A stretch of DNA of 64,000 nt. It comes from Anastatus disparis. Lineage: Eukaryota > Arthropoda > Insecta > Hymenoptera > Eupelmidae. The stretch spans positions 6,572,001-6,636,000 of the forward strand of contig JAFFSR010000239.1 in assembly GCA_017163975.1 (NCBI GenBank). The letters run 5' to 3'. Made by a program: the position numbers and the translations under genes. The notes beneath the pieces were generated by a model that had not been told where the DNA came from, did no database searches, and saw only the letters and a list, made by a program, of their open reading frames with translations. Below are positions 26,701 through 40,391 of the stretch, piece by piece (the stretch's first letter is position 1; each line of letters starts with the position of its first letter).

Positions 26701-27483
26701 TATCATATGTATTTTAATTTGTTACAAATTTAAATATTTCACGATTTGCAAGCAACGATTTATAGAAAAGTATATTTTATTTAGCAAATTTTTTAATTAA
26801 AAAGAATTTTTCAATCCTTTTTTCTATATTTACACAAAATTGGTAATTTATCGATGGCCGTATGATGAAAATTATTATCTTTATTTAATGAAGAACAATT
26901 TGTTATTAAGTTTATGACGAAATAACAAAATTTTATAGTTACCATTAAAGATTTAAAACGCATGATAATATAATCGAATAAAAATAATTTTTCAGCCATA
27001 AACCGAGAAATTCTTATTAATAAAATGTAGAACACGAGGAATAAAATAATAATTAACATGTTCTATATATATCAAACTTTAAATTTTCATTTAAAAAATT
27101 TCTCAAAACGATCAAATTACAAAGCAAATTTGGGAAAAACATGAGTCAATTTCAAGAAAGATGTTTAATTATTGCAAATGTATAAGACAGAAAGAGAGAG
27201 AGAAAATCTGGTAGTTAACCTGAACGACTTAAATCTTTTGAAAGTCCACTCCGCATAAAGTGAGGATCGAAGCGAAAAAGGCGCATCGTTTTCAGAATTT
27301 TCTACTCGTTTAATTTTTACGATCCGCCCGAATAAAAGTAAAGCACCGACAACGAAGGAAAAAATAAAATATTTTGCGCATCGTTTAACGAAAGATTTTA
27401 AACTGGAATTTAAAAAAAATCTTTCTTATAAGGTTATTTTTGCTAAAATTTGAACGTCATGGTCAAATACGATAGAAAAGTCG
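23724..27483. other. intronic DNA, no gene seen
   Basis: AT-rich with a pyrimidine-rich stretch at 24700-24925 that produces a 132-residue hydrophobic frame of no recognisable family, a poly-T block at 25440-25500, and a GC-richer patch at about 25740-25830 containing GGTTGGTCGGTTGG-type short repeats. Confidence 0.5.
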
Positions 27484-27491
27484 TGAATGTT

Positions 27492-27700
27492 TTTTTTTTT
27501 ATTTTATTTAACGTCGCTGTATTTATGTTATCATTACAATGCTAATTAGCTACGGAGGTTATTAATGTGTTTGCGAACAAAGCACGTGTCTAGTATACAG
27601 TGGTACTTGTATCAATCAGCCACCGAGAGCGGGATTCGAACTCTAGTCCTCGATATTATGAATCCAACACACTACCAACTGAGCCACTGAGGACCTCTTA
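27492..27700 (-). mobile_element. tRNA-derived SINE with 8-bp TSD
   Basis: Minus strand: TAAGAGGTCCTCAGTGGCTC head, anticodon-like loop TTCATAA, B box, 3' hairpin with one mismatch (CGTAGCT/AGCGACG) and TTAAATAAAAT tail. Flanked by TGAATGTT at 27484-27491 and 27701-27708, a plausible target-site duplication. Confidence 0.92.
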
Positions 27701-27708
27701 TGAATGTT

Positions 27709-30253
27709 ATATGCAAAGCTATGTGGAGTAGCTTCGAGTAGAGTTGGAAAAAATAGAAAAATATTCAATTAAATGATTTACTTATGAAGAAAATATTATG
27801 GGATCGAGTAACAAATTTAAAAATAAATTTCAAATGTTTTTTATTATATAAAATTATGAAAAAAGTCTAATATTTTAATGTTTGAGATTTCTAAAATTAT
27901 AAATTTTTGATTTTTAAGTAATTTTTTTTTAAAAATCACCTTTTATATAAACTGATACAGCAACACCTCTATACAAGTTAATATAAAATCTCTCAATCAA
28001 AAATGTTTATTTATAAAACATAATATCAATCAATTAAAAAAATAAATAAGCTTAATTTTTTTATATAGTTCATTATGCAGTTCTTAGATTCCATATGCAT
28101 AAAGAACATGAAAGATTTAAATAAAACACTTTACAAAGTATGAACTTTGAAAACATTATTTATAAATATTTGCTTTTTTATAGACTTTATTAATAATAAT
28201 TTCCTTTGTCACAATTTTTATCTTGTTATGTAATCTATTTAGTTTTATATTATTTAACAAATTATTAGTAGATCCTCAATAATACTTGAAAATTTCAAAA
28301 CAAGAAACCACCCATATCTTGGTCTTACCTTTAAACTTCTCAGACAAAAGAAGAAGCCTCTAGCTAAATATTTTTTTACCTTCAACTTCAAAGGGAAAAA
28401 AGCAAAAAAAAGAAGAAAAAAAGAACGAAAGACATATGCGCGGGCGCGATATTCAAAAGCTCATAGCAAGGAGCAGTTTTAGTAGAGTAAAAAGCAGAGT
28501 CCTCCTCATCGTAAAATTGTACCGAAGAACTTTTAAACATTTGCGTTCGGTATATACGCAATCACTGTAATTATCCTTCGGTGTAAAAAAGGAAACAACG
28601 TATATATATATAGCAAATGCCGAAAGTGAGAAACTGTCTGGATGGTAAAGGAAAAAAAAAGAAAAGAAAATGAAAGAGGAAGACGTTGTATACCGACAAG
28701 CTTGTGAAAATACCGCGCAAAATTACAAGATTTGTGGTTTCGGTTTACTTCAGATTTGACGGAATTGAATCGTCTTACATATTTTTGGACCATCGAATTC
28801 ATTATATTTTTTTTATCTTTTTAAATAAGTTTCGGTTACAGCAATTATGAAATATTTAGTTTAATGTGTATAATTGAATTTTATATACGTTTTTTTTATA
28901 TGAAAATTATCTGGACGTGCTTTAAATTATAGCAAAAGAAAAAAAATACCAGAAGTCACGTTTCATAATAAATTAATATATTTATACACGATTTTAAGAA
29001 AAAGAATAGTAATCTTTTAAAATAATAATTTACTTGCTAACAATTTATATTTTATTTTAAATTGTTTTCAAAGCTTGTAAGCACAATTTGATTTGATTGA
29101 AAATTAAAAATGATGCAAATATAACATATCACATTAAATTCAGCTCAAATAAAAATTTATTTCTTACTACGATCACTATTCATATTCAAGATTTTAACGA
29201 TATTCTTACCGAAGCTTGTACGTTTATCGGAAACTTATCGAACGTGCTCTTTTTACCAAATAAAGTTGTAAGAAACAAAAAATAAAAAAAGGAAGTAGAG
29301 GTACTTTACGCACAAGTTGGGTGGTCGTAACCATTTCGTTTACGACTTAATCGAGAACAGTTTCGTTGTTGTTCGACAGCGTATGTTAACAAAATTAAAG
29401 ACTTTAATGTCACAAATATACTTGTGTATATTTATGGTAATTATTCTATTGTTCGATGTTAAATTTTTATATAGTTGGAGATTTTATGTAAGTAGTCAAT
29501 CCAAAAACTCGCGTAAAAAAGAATCATTTTAAGATCTTTTTACAAAATAAAGGCAATACAATATTCAAATGTAATGTAAAAATAGATAAATACTCAATAT
29601 CCCTGGCATTTATCTTTTTTACACTTTTACAAAAGATGTTACAGTAGTACATCGAAATTTGCTTCAATTTTGCACAATAAATTTAAAGATATTATTTTTT
29701 CTGCACAATTTTTCACGTGATAAAGTTTTCACAAAAAAATTTTTAATATCTCGTTTATCCCATATAATTATATAAATAAAGTTCTTATTCACCAGTCAGT
29801 AACTGAAAAATCACAACAATAATTCGTACAAATAAATAAAAAACTAAAAAAAGTAAATCAAATCTGCCAGTTATCATATTCCACGTTCATATATTAAACG
29901 TCCGCAGCGTATCAAAAACATGATTTTTAGTAAGCATACAACGACTCTCTATTTTCTTATCATTTGTAAGAGCGACACGCAAACCTTCAAGTCAAGTTTT
30001 ATACGCTATGATAGTGTGTCATCGACGATGCGTAACGCGTGTTTCTATTTTAAAGTCTTTTTATTTTTTTTCTATAATAAATAATATGAATAAATAGATT
30101 AAAGATTAATATGACGAGAAAGTGTTAAAAGTAAAGTCCTTTTACCTATATTGCCATGTTAATATAATATTTTGATATAAACACGGAAGTTTAATTACAT
30201 ACATTCAGGATTTTTTTTCTTATTTTATTTATTTAAGTGATATGCATGTGACA
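27709..30253. other. intronic DNA, no gene seen
   Basis: AT-rich. A somewhat GC-richer purine-rich patch lies at 28380-28760. No exon-like frame bounded by splice sites was found. Confidence 0.5.
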
Positions 30254-30293
30254 CTGACATTAATGAAAATTATTTCTATTTCTTGTGTTGCAG
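30254..30293 (+). promoter_or_regulatory. 3' splice-site half of recursive splice site 1
   Basis: Branch-point-like CTGAC at 30254-30258 (A at 30257, 36 nt upstream), a pyrimidine-rich tract, then TTGTGTTGCAG ending at 30293. The next base opens a perfect 5' splice site GTGAGT (30294-30299). The juxtaposed CAG|GTGAGT is the signature of a ratchet point: splicing the upstream exon here recreates a donor with no exon bases added. Confidence 0.75.
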
Positions 30294-30341
30294 GTGAGTC
30301 TGATTAATTATCAACATTCTTTTCTAAATGCATAAGGATTG
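30294..30341 (+). other. 48-nt RS-exon of recursive splice site 1
   Basis: Bounded by the ratchet acceptor on the left and by a second perfect donor ATTG|GTAAGT (30342-30347) on the right. Known: RS-exons help define ratchet points and are normally skipped. It has a stop in all three frames. If joined after the candidate first coding exon (phase: two bases AC carried) the junction reads ACG TGA, an immediate stop. Confidence 0.6.
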
Positions 30342-30347
30342 GTAAGT

Positions 30348-31758
30348 TTTTATTTTAAAATTATTGATCTCTATTTCTTTTATTTACTGGATTTTCAATC
30401 ATGTCCCAATTTAAATATTGAATAATTTTTTAACCATTCAATTTTACACTTTTTAATGCAATCTTAATATCAATTTAATTCAATAACCCATAAGCTTTCC
30501 CGTAATTTTGTTTTTTCATCGACAAACTTCATAATTCTTCCACTTACATATCTAATATCTATTACTCTAATTAAAACCAGAAGCAGATTTTTTAATACAC
30601 ACAAAAAGACATATATCATTTACCTAAAGTCCCAGTGTCATATCTCATACAGCAAATCGAAATTCTCCTCTCCCATGATTTCCTTATTAAACCATCCTCA
30701 TCGATGAGCAAATCAAGCAAGTTACCTTTTTTTTATTTGTTTATAAACCAGTTGGTTAAAGTTAAGATTATATCAGATATTCGACACAAATAATAATCGA
30801 ATTACATTTGCAAAACCACATTCCGGAAAACTTTTGCGTTTGTATGTGTACATAAAAGACATACGGAGGAGACGCGCAATGAAACGAAAAAAAAAAGAAG
30901 AAGAAGAAGTTTCGTTAAATGATATGTCTCCCGTGGTGCGTTGTCCTGCTGTTATGTTTTTAACGTATATGTTCTTTTTTTTTCTTTTAATTTTGTTAAA
31001 CACGCTTTGACTAATAGGAAGAATTTTAATGTCGGATGGATGTAACGATGTGAGAAGCTTGTTTTTATTAATTTGTTTTAACAAGTATGTAGAAATTTTT
31101 TTTTTAATTTGTCCATATTTTTAATTGGTTAATTTTTTCAAATGTGTTTAGTACATGTTTTAAATATTACATAAGATGTATAGTTACATTTTACTTTTGT
31201 CGCAAGAATGTATATGTTTATTAATTTATATAAAAAAATGTATGATATAATAATAATCAATACGATATTTGAAACTTCAATCGTAAATTGCTGTAAATTA
31301 TTAAACTTGCACAGCATTTATTATGTTGGAGTATTTAATTCAATGGCATTATTTTTTTTTAACTTATTATGAATTGTATATTGAATTTTCATCTGTTCTA
31401 GTAACTATACAAATAATAAATTTATCTAAATGTCTACATTCAAAGAAGAATCATAGAGTATAAATTACGATTTTTAATGATAATAACGGAGTATATTTAT
31501 TTTTGCATTAGAAATATAATGTTATAAAGTTAAACATCATTAAATGTAAAGTTAATATTCTTATTTCAAATTATTCACTTATTATAAATTGACAAAACTT
31601 ATTTGAACCTAACCTCAAAATTGACAATTTTTATAATTGATATTTTTTAGAATTTTTATAATATATTCCATAGTTATGTTGTTGTTATGTTGGTCTTTCA
31701 ATTGTTTATGATACTAAAAAATAACAATCAATACACAGAACACACTTCTTTTTTCTTA
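30348..31758. other. intronic DNA, no gene seen
   Basis: AT-rich. A small patch around 30830-30960 is GC-richer and contains a GAA repeat (30897-30910). Nothing else recognised. Confidence 0.5.
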
Positions 31759-31763
31759 ACTTA

Positions 31764-31956
31764 TTTAAAGTCACTTGTGTTTATGCTATCATTGCGATGC
31801 TAATTCGCGACCGGAGATCGTCAATGTGTTTGTGAAAGCGTGTATCATACATAAAGTGGTGCTTGTATCAATCGGTCGCTAAGAGTGAGATTCGAACTCA
31901 AGTCCTCGAAATTATGAATCTGCCACTCTACCAAGTGAGCCACTGACGACCTATTA
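31764..31956 (-). mobile_element. tRNA-derived SINE, older copy
   Basis: Minus strand: head AGGTCGTCAGTGGCTCAC, anticodon-like loop TTCATAA, B box GAGTTCGAATCTC. The 3' hairpin is decayed (GGTCGCG against AGTGACT). An ACTTATTT repeat on both sides (31759-31766, 31961-31968) overlaps the tail and is only a weak target-duplication candidate. Confidence 0.87.
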
Positions 31957-31968
31957 TATTACTTATTT

Positions 31969-34900
31969 TAACAAGAAATAATTGACTTTTTATTTAATAG
32001 TAGTATTTGAAAAAAATATTTATTTTTCTGAAAAAAAGTTTAAGTTAGAGTAATCAAAGATGTCGAATGACGCTAATCAAAAGTTAAAAATTTCAATCTT
32101 TTTCATGCAATCCTGCTATGAACGGCAAACCATTGTTACAAATTACATAACAAATTCCATTCAAACGAATATGTTTCATGAATAAAAAAATATAGTGATT
32201 TTCATCCATAGAAAAAAACAATATTAAGTCATAAAACATCTCTTCCTTTAACAACCTCTGATTATTATCATTTAAACAAACTAATCTTTAAATCAACTAT
32301 AAAAAAGCTTCTTAAATCAAAGCCCGTTAAGCAGCATTCCTCAAAGCTAACATCCCTCTTTTATCCAACCCTTGCATACGCATACCGCCAAGTACCACTC
32401 CATGTAATAATACGCTCTATTAAAAGTGTTCACGTTTAACTTGTTACAGCACATCTCTGACCACTTAATCAAAGCCAATTTTTCTGAAAGTATTTCAATA
32501 ACGATCAAACACACACAGTGTTTCTTCTACCCTTTACTATCCTTTATTTTTTTTTTTTTTCTTAAACATGCATTTATATATGCATAAATGTAACACGTAT
32601 GTGTAATATTGCATATACGATATGAATAATCTTGAAGTGGAAGGTGCGCAAAAGGCGCGTGGGTTTACCTTAGCACGCAAATGAATGTAACATTAGACTG
32701 CCTACCGGGCGCGACATGCACTTTAAAGTCCTTTCAATTTTTTTTTCTTCGTTTCATTACTTTTTTTCTTTGCATAAGTTGTGTTTTAAGTTTGTTAATT
32801 TTTTTTTTACGATCTATGTTTTAATAGCTAGTCTTCCGTTAGTTCTCTCGTTTAATACACTGACAGGTATAATTTAATTAAAGCGGCTAAATGGAGAAAG
32901 GTTTTTGCAGCAGGTGGTGGGATGTGTGGAATGACGTGGGTGGATTTTTTCTTTTTACGATCGGAATACTTTTTGAGTTAAGACGTTAAAAGAAACATTT
33001 TTATTTAATTCTTTTTTGTCATAAAATTATTAAGAGTAGGTCGCATATCTCCGTCATTTTTAAAACCATATTGTTTACTCTGTTAACTTCTGTTTCTAAA
33101 ATTTATCTTCAAAACAAAGCGGTAAAATTAATTTTTTCTCATTGCTTTTTATGGTACAAAACGTGACTTTTTCTTAATTTTTTACTAGTTTTTGAAAATA
33201 TGTAAATTCTTTGACTGGGAAAGGACAGAGATATATGTTTTCCTCTTAGGTATACATATTTTTATTGTTTTGAAAACTCATTAATTTTTATTATAAACTA
33301 TAAATTTAAACAAAATTGCCATAAATTGCTAAAAAATAACAAGATTAAGTATATCTAGATCCTTCGCCTAATAGGATTTTAATTAAAGTTAAATAATTTT
33401 TAGAATATTACACAGCTGACATTTCTATTACGAAATAAACAATAAAACAAACTACCTTTTAAGCTGGGAGATTCTTATTGATTTCAAAAGATACAAAAGC
33501 CAAAACTAGTTTTCATATCCTGAAAGATATCAAAAGTGGCTGTGGTACTTGAATTGCAATAGCTTTTTCATATATTACATTTGAATTAAATGTTTTTCTA
33601 AATAAGAAATATCTCTACCCTCGATAGATTATTTATATCGATAGAAAATTAGATAATTCCATTACATCATGAATTTTCAATTGAATCGAGGATAAAAAGG
33701 CAAAGATTATTGATTTCTATATTATACAATTTTAATAAATCGTTAAATTTCTTTATTTCATGTATTAGCATTTTGAATTATTTATGTTACAAGTTAACTT
33801 ATGTTACCTTTTGAAAGTTACAATTATAATGAAGTTTAATGAATGCTTAGTTGAAATTAGAACATTTTTTGTAATTTAGGAAAATAATTGACGAATGGAG
33901 TTACGGGTTCAAATGAATTTAATTAAAATTGGCTAATATTGGCTTGAAAACTGCTTCGATGTTTGAGGAAAAAACTAGAAGCTAAAGTGAATAAAGTAAA
34001 TAACGTTTAGAAAATTTTCTTGAAAATTAAATTTTTAAAATTCTAATGAGAAATGTAATCATATTTATTATTTAATAAAAATTTAAACTGTTATATTTTT
34101 CGTCAAAATTTATAATTACTGCAAATCTTGAATCTTTATTATAATTAAGTGTTAAAATTATTAAAAATGTATCCTTTTTTTTTAATGATGAATGTATATA
34201 AAAATACGTAATTTGTTTGTATTATTATATGAATATTATTAAATTTCTTTTTAAAACTATTTTGAATCTTCACCAAGAATTATTCGGTACAATATAAAAG
34301 ATCTAATATTACTTCCATGCACCGACTAAATATGACATCAGACTTTTTTATTGGAACAACCTTGTTCAAAAGATAAATATCTTTTCATTAAAAATATTAA
34401 ACTTCATGATATAATATTCTGAACATGCCTGTGTAACTAAAAAAGATGAACCTACAGATGATGCATGCTACGTATTCTTCAATTTCTACTTGCACATAAA
34501 TTAATCCTAATACTTTTTTTCAAATACCAATGTGTTCTTTTCACAAATCACCTATCAATGTCAATGCTTTCAATCAAAATCTCTCTTAAAAACTTGCTAC
34601 CATCTTTCTATTTGACGCCTCTCAGCGTTATGCAATCAGGCGTTAGAAAATCATTCCTGTTCTCCAAAGTAGAACGCGACCGTGTCATTGTTGTCGCATG
34701 CTCACAACCGCATACATAAGAAAAAAAAATTTTTTTTTTCTTCAACCGGCTTTTGCTAAGAACAGGGGGAGGCCTAAAAGCTAAAGACTCAAAAAGACGA
34801 TAATATGTGTGGCACACGTGCAACGCAAGCAACATTTTTGTCTGCCCACGTTTTATAAGTGTGTTTGTGCGTGCATTAACGTACAGGTTGTCGTTTAAAG

Positions 34901-35936
34901 AGAATATGGAGAGAAATGCAGTTTACTGGTCGACAAGATGACGGGAGAAACTGAAACGTTATAGGTACGTTATGTTATAAGCAGAGAGAGAAAGAGAGAA
35001 ATGGAAACTTGTTGCTTATGGCAGGTTTAGGTTAAAAATGATTTGTGATATTGCGCTTTGGAAGAATGAATTTGTGATTAGGTATGTGTGAAAAACATGT
35101 GTTTGATGATCACTAAGAATATGGATTTGTCTTATAGTCGTGTATTTTCGTTTGATTTATAGCAATTGGGCTTTCGTATCTCTCTTCAAGTTTACGAATA
35201 TTATTTATTTTTAGATATTTGAGTTATTTTTTAAAATTATATAATTTCAGTGAGTGGTGATTGTTAAATCCTTAATTTTTTTTGATAATTCTTTAATATC
35301 AATCGAAACATATTTGCTATATTCCAATTATTTTGTAATTCAAATTCACCACTTGAAAGTTTTGAAAAAATTAATATGCATTTTGTATTAATTATGCATT
35401 ATATGTTTAATAATTAAAGAAAAAAACTTAAAATAATGGATAAAATTTTTATTACTAAAAAAATCGATAAAACGATCGCAAATAATATCTCAATAATTTC
35501 TGAATTATTACTCAACAATTTCAAGCTTTGGACATCAAAGAGTTAATTACCAATTCGTTTTGCCAGAATTCGCAATTATAAAACGAAATACAATACCGTA
35601 TAATTGTATTTAAAAAAAAAAGGAAAATGATACATTTATCAGATATCAGATACAATGTAACCGATCATCAATCATCGACCAACAATAAATTTAAAAATTC
35701 CCTTAAAATTATTGCAAAATCCGAAAAAAAACTTTCAAAAAAACAATAAAAAAATCCTATAAGAAGTATATTTTGACAGAATAAAACACGTTAACTTGTA
35801 CCAATAAAATTTAACCATTACTACTCGAAACTGTAAGAAATCACGCTACAAGTCGAACAAAGGATACTACGTAGCTCATGTCAGAACGAACTTTTAGACA
35901 TAAATAAAAAGCCATGGCTAATTTCGTCAGACCCTT
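31969..35936. other. intronic DNA, no gene seen
   Basis: AT-rich, with GC-richer patches at 32640-32960 and 34620-34990. The acceptor-like stretch TTTTCCTCTTAG|GTATAC at about 33250 is followed only by a poor donor. Confidence 0.5.
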
Positions 35937-35951
35937 TATATATATATATAT
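35937..35951. repeat. short (TA)n tract
   Basis: A run of TA units. Confidence 0.9.
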
Positions 35952-38539
35952 ACTCTCTGCGTTGTATAGCAGTTTACCAACCCAACTCTCGTATAACCCT
36001 ATTGAAAGTACGACCTACCGCGTTACCACACATATATATACCAATGGTTTTCAGAGAGAATGAGAGAAAAAAAAATATAATCCCCATAATCGTAAAACCG
36101 ATAAACACATATATACGTATAACTCGCGTATACTCTCAAAAATTTCTTTGTTACCCCTCGACAATTTTCTTTTTTTTTCCTGTTTTTTTTACTTTCTTTC
36201 TTTCGTTCTGAAAGGACCAGGTGTGGTTTTGATGTTTAGTTGTATCATAGTTTGGTTGAGAAAAGGTCAAATATTTAGGGTTGAATTTGAAAAGAACTGA
36301 GAAGGAAATATTTAGAAATATTGAATTTTATTGTGCCATTGGTATAATCGATTGTGTGTCAATAAAGAAAGATAGCAATGATTCTTAAATAGCGTCATTA
36401 TTTTATGTGATGATTTTTATGACATAGAACAAATTTCATTGTTTCAAAAATCGTAGATAAATTAATTTATTACAATAAAATTTATATCAAAATACATTCC
36501 ATAAAATGTTCTATGAATTTTCATAAATCACAATTCAAGTACATATTGGCTCATTTATTAAATCTAAAATTGAAAGATAAAAGATCCAAACAACAATTAC
36601 CATGATACTTCCATATTGATTTATGGGCAAATAAAAACTAGATTCAATCAATCAATGATTTACACCTATACATCATGATCATAAAAACACAACGGAACAA
36701 TACAACTTCATTTAACAAATATTGTGTATATCACAGAGCGGTGTTCTTTCGGCTTTTCTAATACTCCAATGCAAAAGCGCTTGTGTTTTGCAAGTTTTCA
36801 CATGTCACTTAAAGCTTCGCCTACGCCTCATATACTTGGATCAATTGCCTGCTATTAATATGCTCGTGTCCTTTCATCTTTTCTTTCAAGTAAATAAACC
36901 ATTAAGGATACGTGTTTGCTTATGATTATTGTGATTCTAGGTTATTAAAGTGATTTATTTATAAAATTATTTAGTAAATTGAAAAAAAATTATTTTTTTT
37001 TTTGATTAATTATAAAATGTAATAGCTAATATTTGTGTAGTCTGTCATTATCATGAGAGATTAGTTATCATCGAAAGTGTGCATCAGGAGATGATAATTC
37101 AAAATTAAACGTATTTTCTTTATTATTTTAAAATAATACATCAAATTTTCATAGTAAAATCATCGATAATTTCTAAAGAAAACGTTGTTTTAGCGGCATC
37201 GAAAAAAAGCAAAGAAATTCCCGAGTTATAAAACAAAACTCTTTTTTCACGCTGAAATTCTAAGCAGTGTAAACTTAACGGCGATTGTGTCATTGTATTT
37301 CTTTAACACTTGCGAGAAAGAAGAAAAAAAATGTATATACGTCATGTATGTATACCGCGACCGGTTTTCTTTTGGTATTCAATTTTTGAGGCTATGTTTG
37401 AACGCTTGTGTAAATAAAATCTAGAAACTCACGCTTTAAACATCTCAAGAGCTTTTCTTTAACGCTTATGCGCGAGAGTTCATTGAATGGCGTGAGCTCT
37501 TTTAAATGACTTAACTTTTTAATAAGATGCAGTGGAATTTTGTATATTCTTATTATATGTCGGTTATTTCTATATAACCTTTCTTTTTCAAACACAATAG
37601 TTTGCATAACATTTTTGTATTTCGATTCTTATGTTATTTATCGATGATATGTATTCTGACGGGACGTATTCAAATTTTAATTTAAAAAAATATATCTATT
37701 TTTATACCCACAGGTTTATCTTATAGTTCTTTGGTGCGTAGATATAATCTGAAAATTATAATTTTAATGGAATATCGTCATACTGTTTGCTTCGAGTATT
37801 GTCAAAGTATTTATATTGTAAGCTATTTTAAAATATTGTAAATATTTCATTTTTTATAAATAAAGGAATAAGACAATTTTTTTTTCATATTTAGGAAAAA
37901 TTTCCTTTGGAATAACATTTTGATAAATTCGTTTGAAATTATTACATAAAACATGTAATAAATATTTCCAAATTATGTTTAAATACTACTTACATTCTTT
38001 TAAAACGATATAAATAAAATTTGTGAAAGTTAATAATAGTATTCACCCAAAAAACAACGTTGTCTTGCAACAGTAAAAAACAATTAAGTTTTGATGAACT
38101 TTTTGTACATAACAATAAATTATCGAGAAAATAATGTAAAATCGTTGCCGAAATTACAATCTTTATATCCAAAAGTATACAGTACCAACAACTTAATTAC
38201 ACAATTTTTGAAAGAAGATTTGAACTTTAAATTACTTTTCGTAGTTGATTAATTAAAGTCTATACAATCAGAAGGTACATAATGGTTAATTTTTTTCAAA
38301 ATTTGCACTATATACCCCGAAATGAAAAAAAAAAATAAAAGCGCATGCACGTTACAAAAATGCGAGCACTTTCTTCTTTATGAAACTTAAATCAGCAGAA
38401 AAATCAACGAAGAAAAAAAAATTGCGAAATAACAAGAACCAACATTATCTTGCTAAAAGTAGTTGATCTACATCATCAGAATATGAGTAAGCTTTCACTG
38501 ACTTCCGGTGTGTACGTCTGTTTCGAAAAGGAAAAATAA
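35952..38539. other. intronic DNA, no gene seen
   Basis: AT-rich. ACCCACAG|GTTTAT at about 37711 has a fair acceptor and a poor donor, so it is not called as a ratchet point. Confidence 0.5.
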
Positions 38540-38555
38540 AAGAAAGAAAGAAAGA
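38540..38555. repeat. (GAAA)n tract
   Basis: Four GAAA units in a purine-rich context. Confidence 0.85.
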
Positions 38556-40264
38556 AAAAAAGGAAAACATATAGTCATTTCATAAAGCTTTCTCGCCTCC
38601 ACTTCCATCATCCTTTAATATATCTACCAAATGCATCTTGCTGCTGCAGATCTTGAACGATGACGCAAAAATGAGTACGAATAACTTTTCTCTCTTTCTC
38701 TCTTTGGATTCTACGAAAAGAGAAAAAAAAAAGAAACGAAAGAGATGCCAATTTTGGACAGTGGGACCTCGTTGACGATGATGATAATGATGGTGGAACG
38801 AACCCTTTTCTTCATCATTTTTATTCTTTTTATTACTTCTCCTTCGTCTTTCTTTACTTTCTTTAGCTTAATTCCTTTTTTTTCTTTATTTTCGTTTGGA
38901 AAGGTATTCGATAAAGGAAGAACCCTTTTTGCGGTTGACCAAGTGAAACGTTGCGTTGATTATCAAATTATCGATTTTTTTTATTTTTTATTTTTTAAGG
39001 GCTCTCTCGATGGCTTACTCGATTGATTATTATCGCAATCGCGAAGTATGTGTGGACATCAGAAACCATGAATCTTAACGATCAATTTTTTTTTCTTTTC
39101 AATAAGATAAAATTTTGGTAAAGTTATTCTCTTTTTCCACAAGATGTATGCATACATGTATACAAAGTTGGGTTATTTTCGTTTTGGTACATTTGAGACC
39201 GCCCTGAAGGCTATGAATTTTTGGTTATTTTAAAACAAAGTATTCGGTAATTCTTTTTTATACGAAGAGAAATCAATGTTAATCAATATTCACTTTGTAT
39301 GAATTTCGTGTGGTTCATAATATTTTACTTTGAATATCAAGATACAATGAAGTTGCAATGTTCAAAAATTATATTTTATAAAAATGTATTAGTACTTTAA
39401 TGTTATTATATTGTAATATGCAATTTTTAACGGTTGATTAAATAATGATCGTATAATTTTACTTGAGAAGTATATTTATAAAATATTCAACTATAAAAAA
39501 TTCTTTAAAACATATGTTATTTAAATAACTGAAAAAAGAAAGAATATTGGTTAAATTACTTTGTTTTAACAAATATGGAAACATGTCCTATAGAATATTG
39601 ATGTTATGTTTCTTAGAACAAACTGGACGATAAAGGAAAGAAAAAAATAAGAGTTAAAACTTTGAAAAACCACACTGACCACTTGCAATTGTCTAGTGAT
39701 TTAAAACATTTTTCTTTCCCCGCCAAAATAATTAATGAAACATTGGAAGAAGCTCTCTTCTCTTTTTCTCAATCCATTGTTCGTCTTGTATATAAAGTCT
39801 GACGGCATTTCCGGTTTCACGGCTAATCCATGAAGGTATGTGTATGTATAAAAGAAGAAGAAGAAAAAAAAAAGAAAAAGGTCGACGGCTTTTGTGTAAT
39901 AGCCTCTAGGCATAGTTGGTTACGCTTTAGATCTTTTGCTTATACTCAAGATTTTAATTAAAATTCAAGTTTAATTAGGTCTTAGTTTGCAACATTTTTG
40001 GCATCTCTCGTGCGTTATATATGCGTAAGCCTTTTAATTAACCACACGCCTATTTGTATTTTTAGCATAACTCTTATTTATTTTTTTCATAACATTTTTT
40101 GGAATTTTTCAAATTTAATTTTTGATGATTTTAATAAAACTTGATAATTAATTACGTGATATAAATAATATGTAGAGCAAATTTTTCCTCGATTATTATT
40201 TCTTTATTTTTAGATATTTTCGTGGAAATTTATTTATTAGATGATAGATTTTAATTCATATATA
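38556..40264. other. intronic DNA, no gene seen
   Basis: AT-rich. The block at 38680-39030 contains purine tracts and an open frame of hydrophobic low-complexity residues with no domain. Confidence 0.5.
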
Positions 40265-40389
40265 CCCTGGTAGCCTGGTAGAAAATTAACCATTTTTTGG
40301 TCAAAATTGAAAGGACTTATTAGAAATACTTTAGACAGAATTTCTACGTAAGTGTCATAACCAAAAAAATGGTCAATTCCCTACCAGGA
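40265..40389. mobile_element. 125-bp fold-back MITE with TA flanks (Tc1/mariner-like)
   Basis: Seen: terminal inverted repeats, left CCCTGGTAG and right (reverse-complemented) TCCTGGTAG. Pairing continues through AATTAACCATTTTTTGG on the left and AATTGACCATTTTTTTGG on the right, and a further inner pairing lies around the centre. The left arm has a duplicated CCTGGTAG. Both sides are flanked by TA, within TATATA and TATAAA. Known: TA target duplication and short inverted repeats are typical of Tc1/mariner-derived MITEs. There is no coding capacity and no second copy in this window. Confidence 0.72.
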
Positions 40390-40391
40390 TA

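Noticed and set aside
33230..33260. CTCTTAG|GTATAC juxtaposition
   Set aside because: Good acceptor but weak donor.
37690..37720. CACAG|GTTTAT juxtaposition
   Set aside because: Fair acceptor but the donor does not match GTRAGT.
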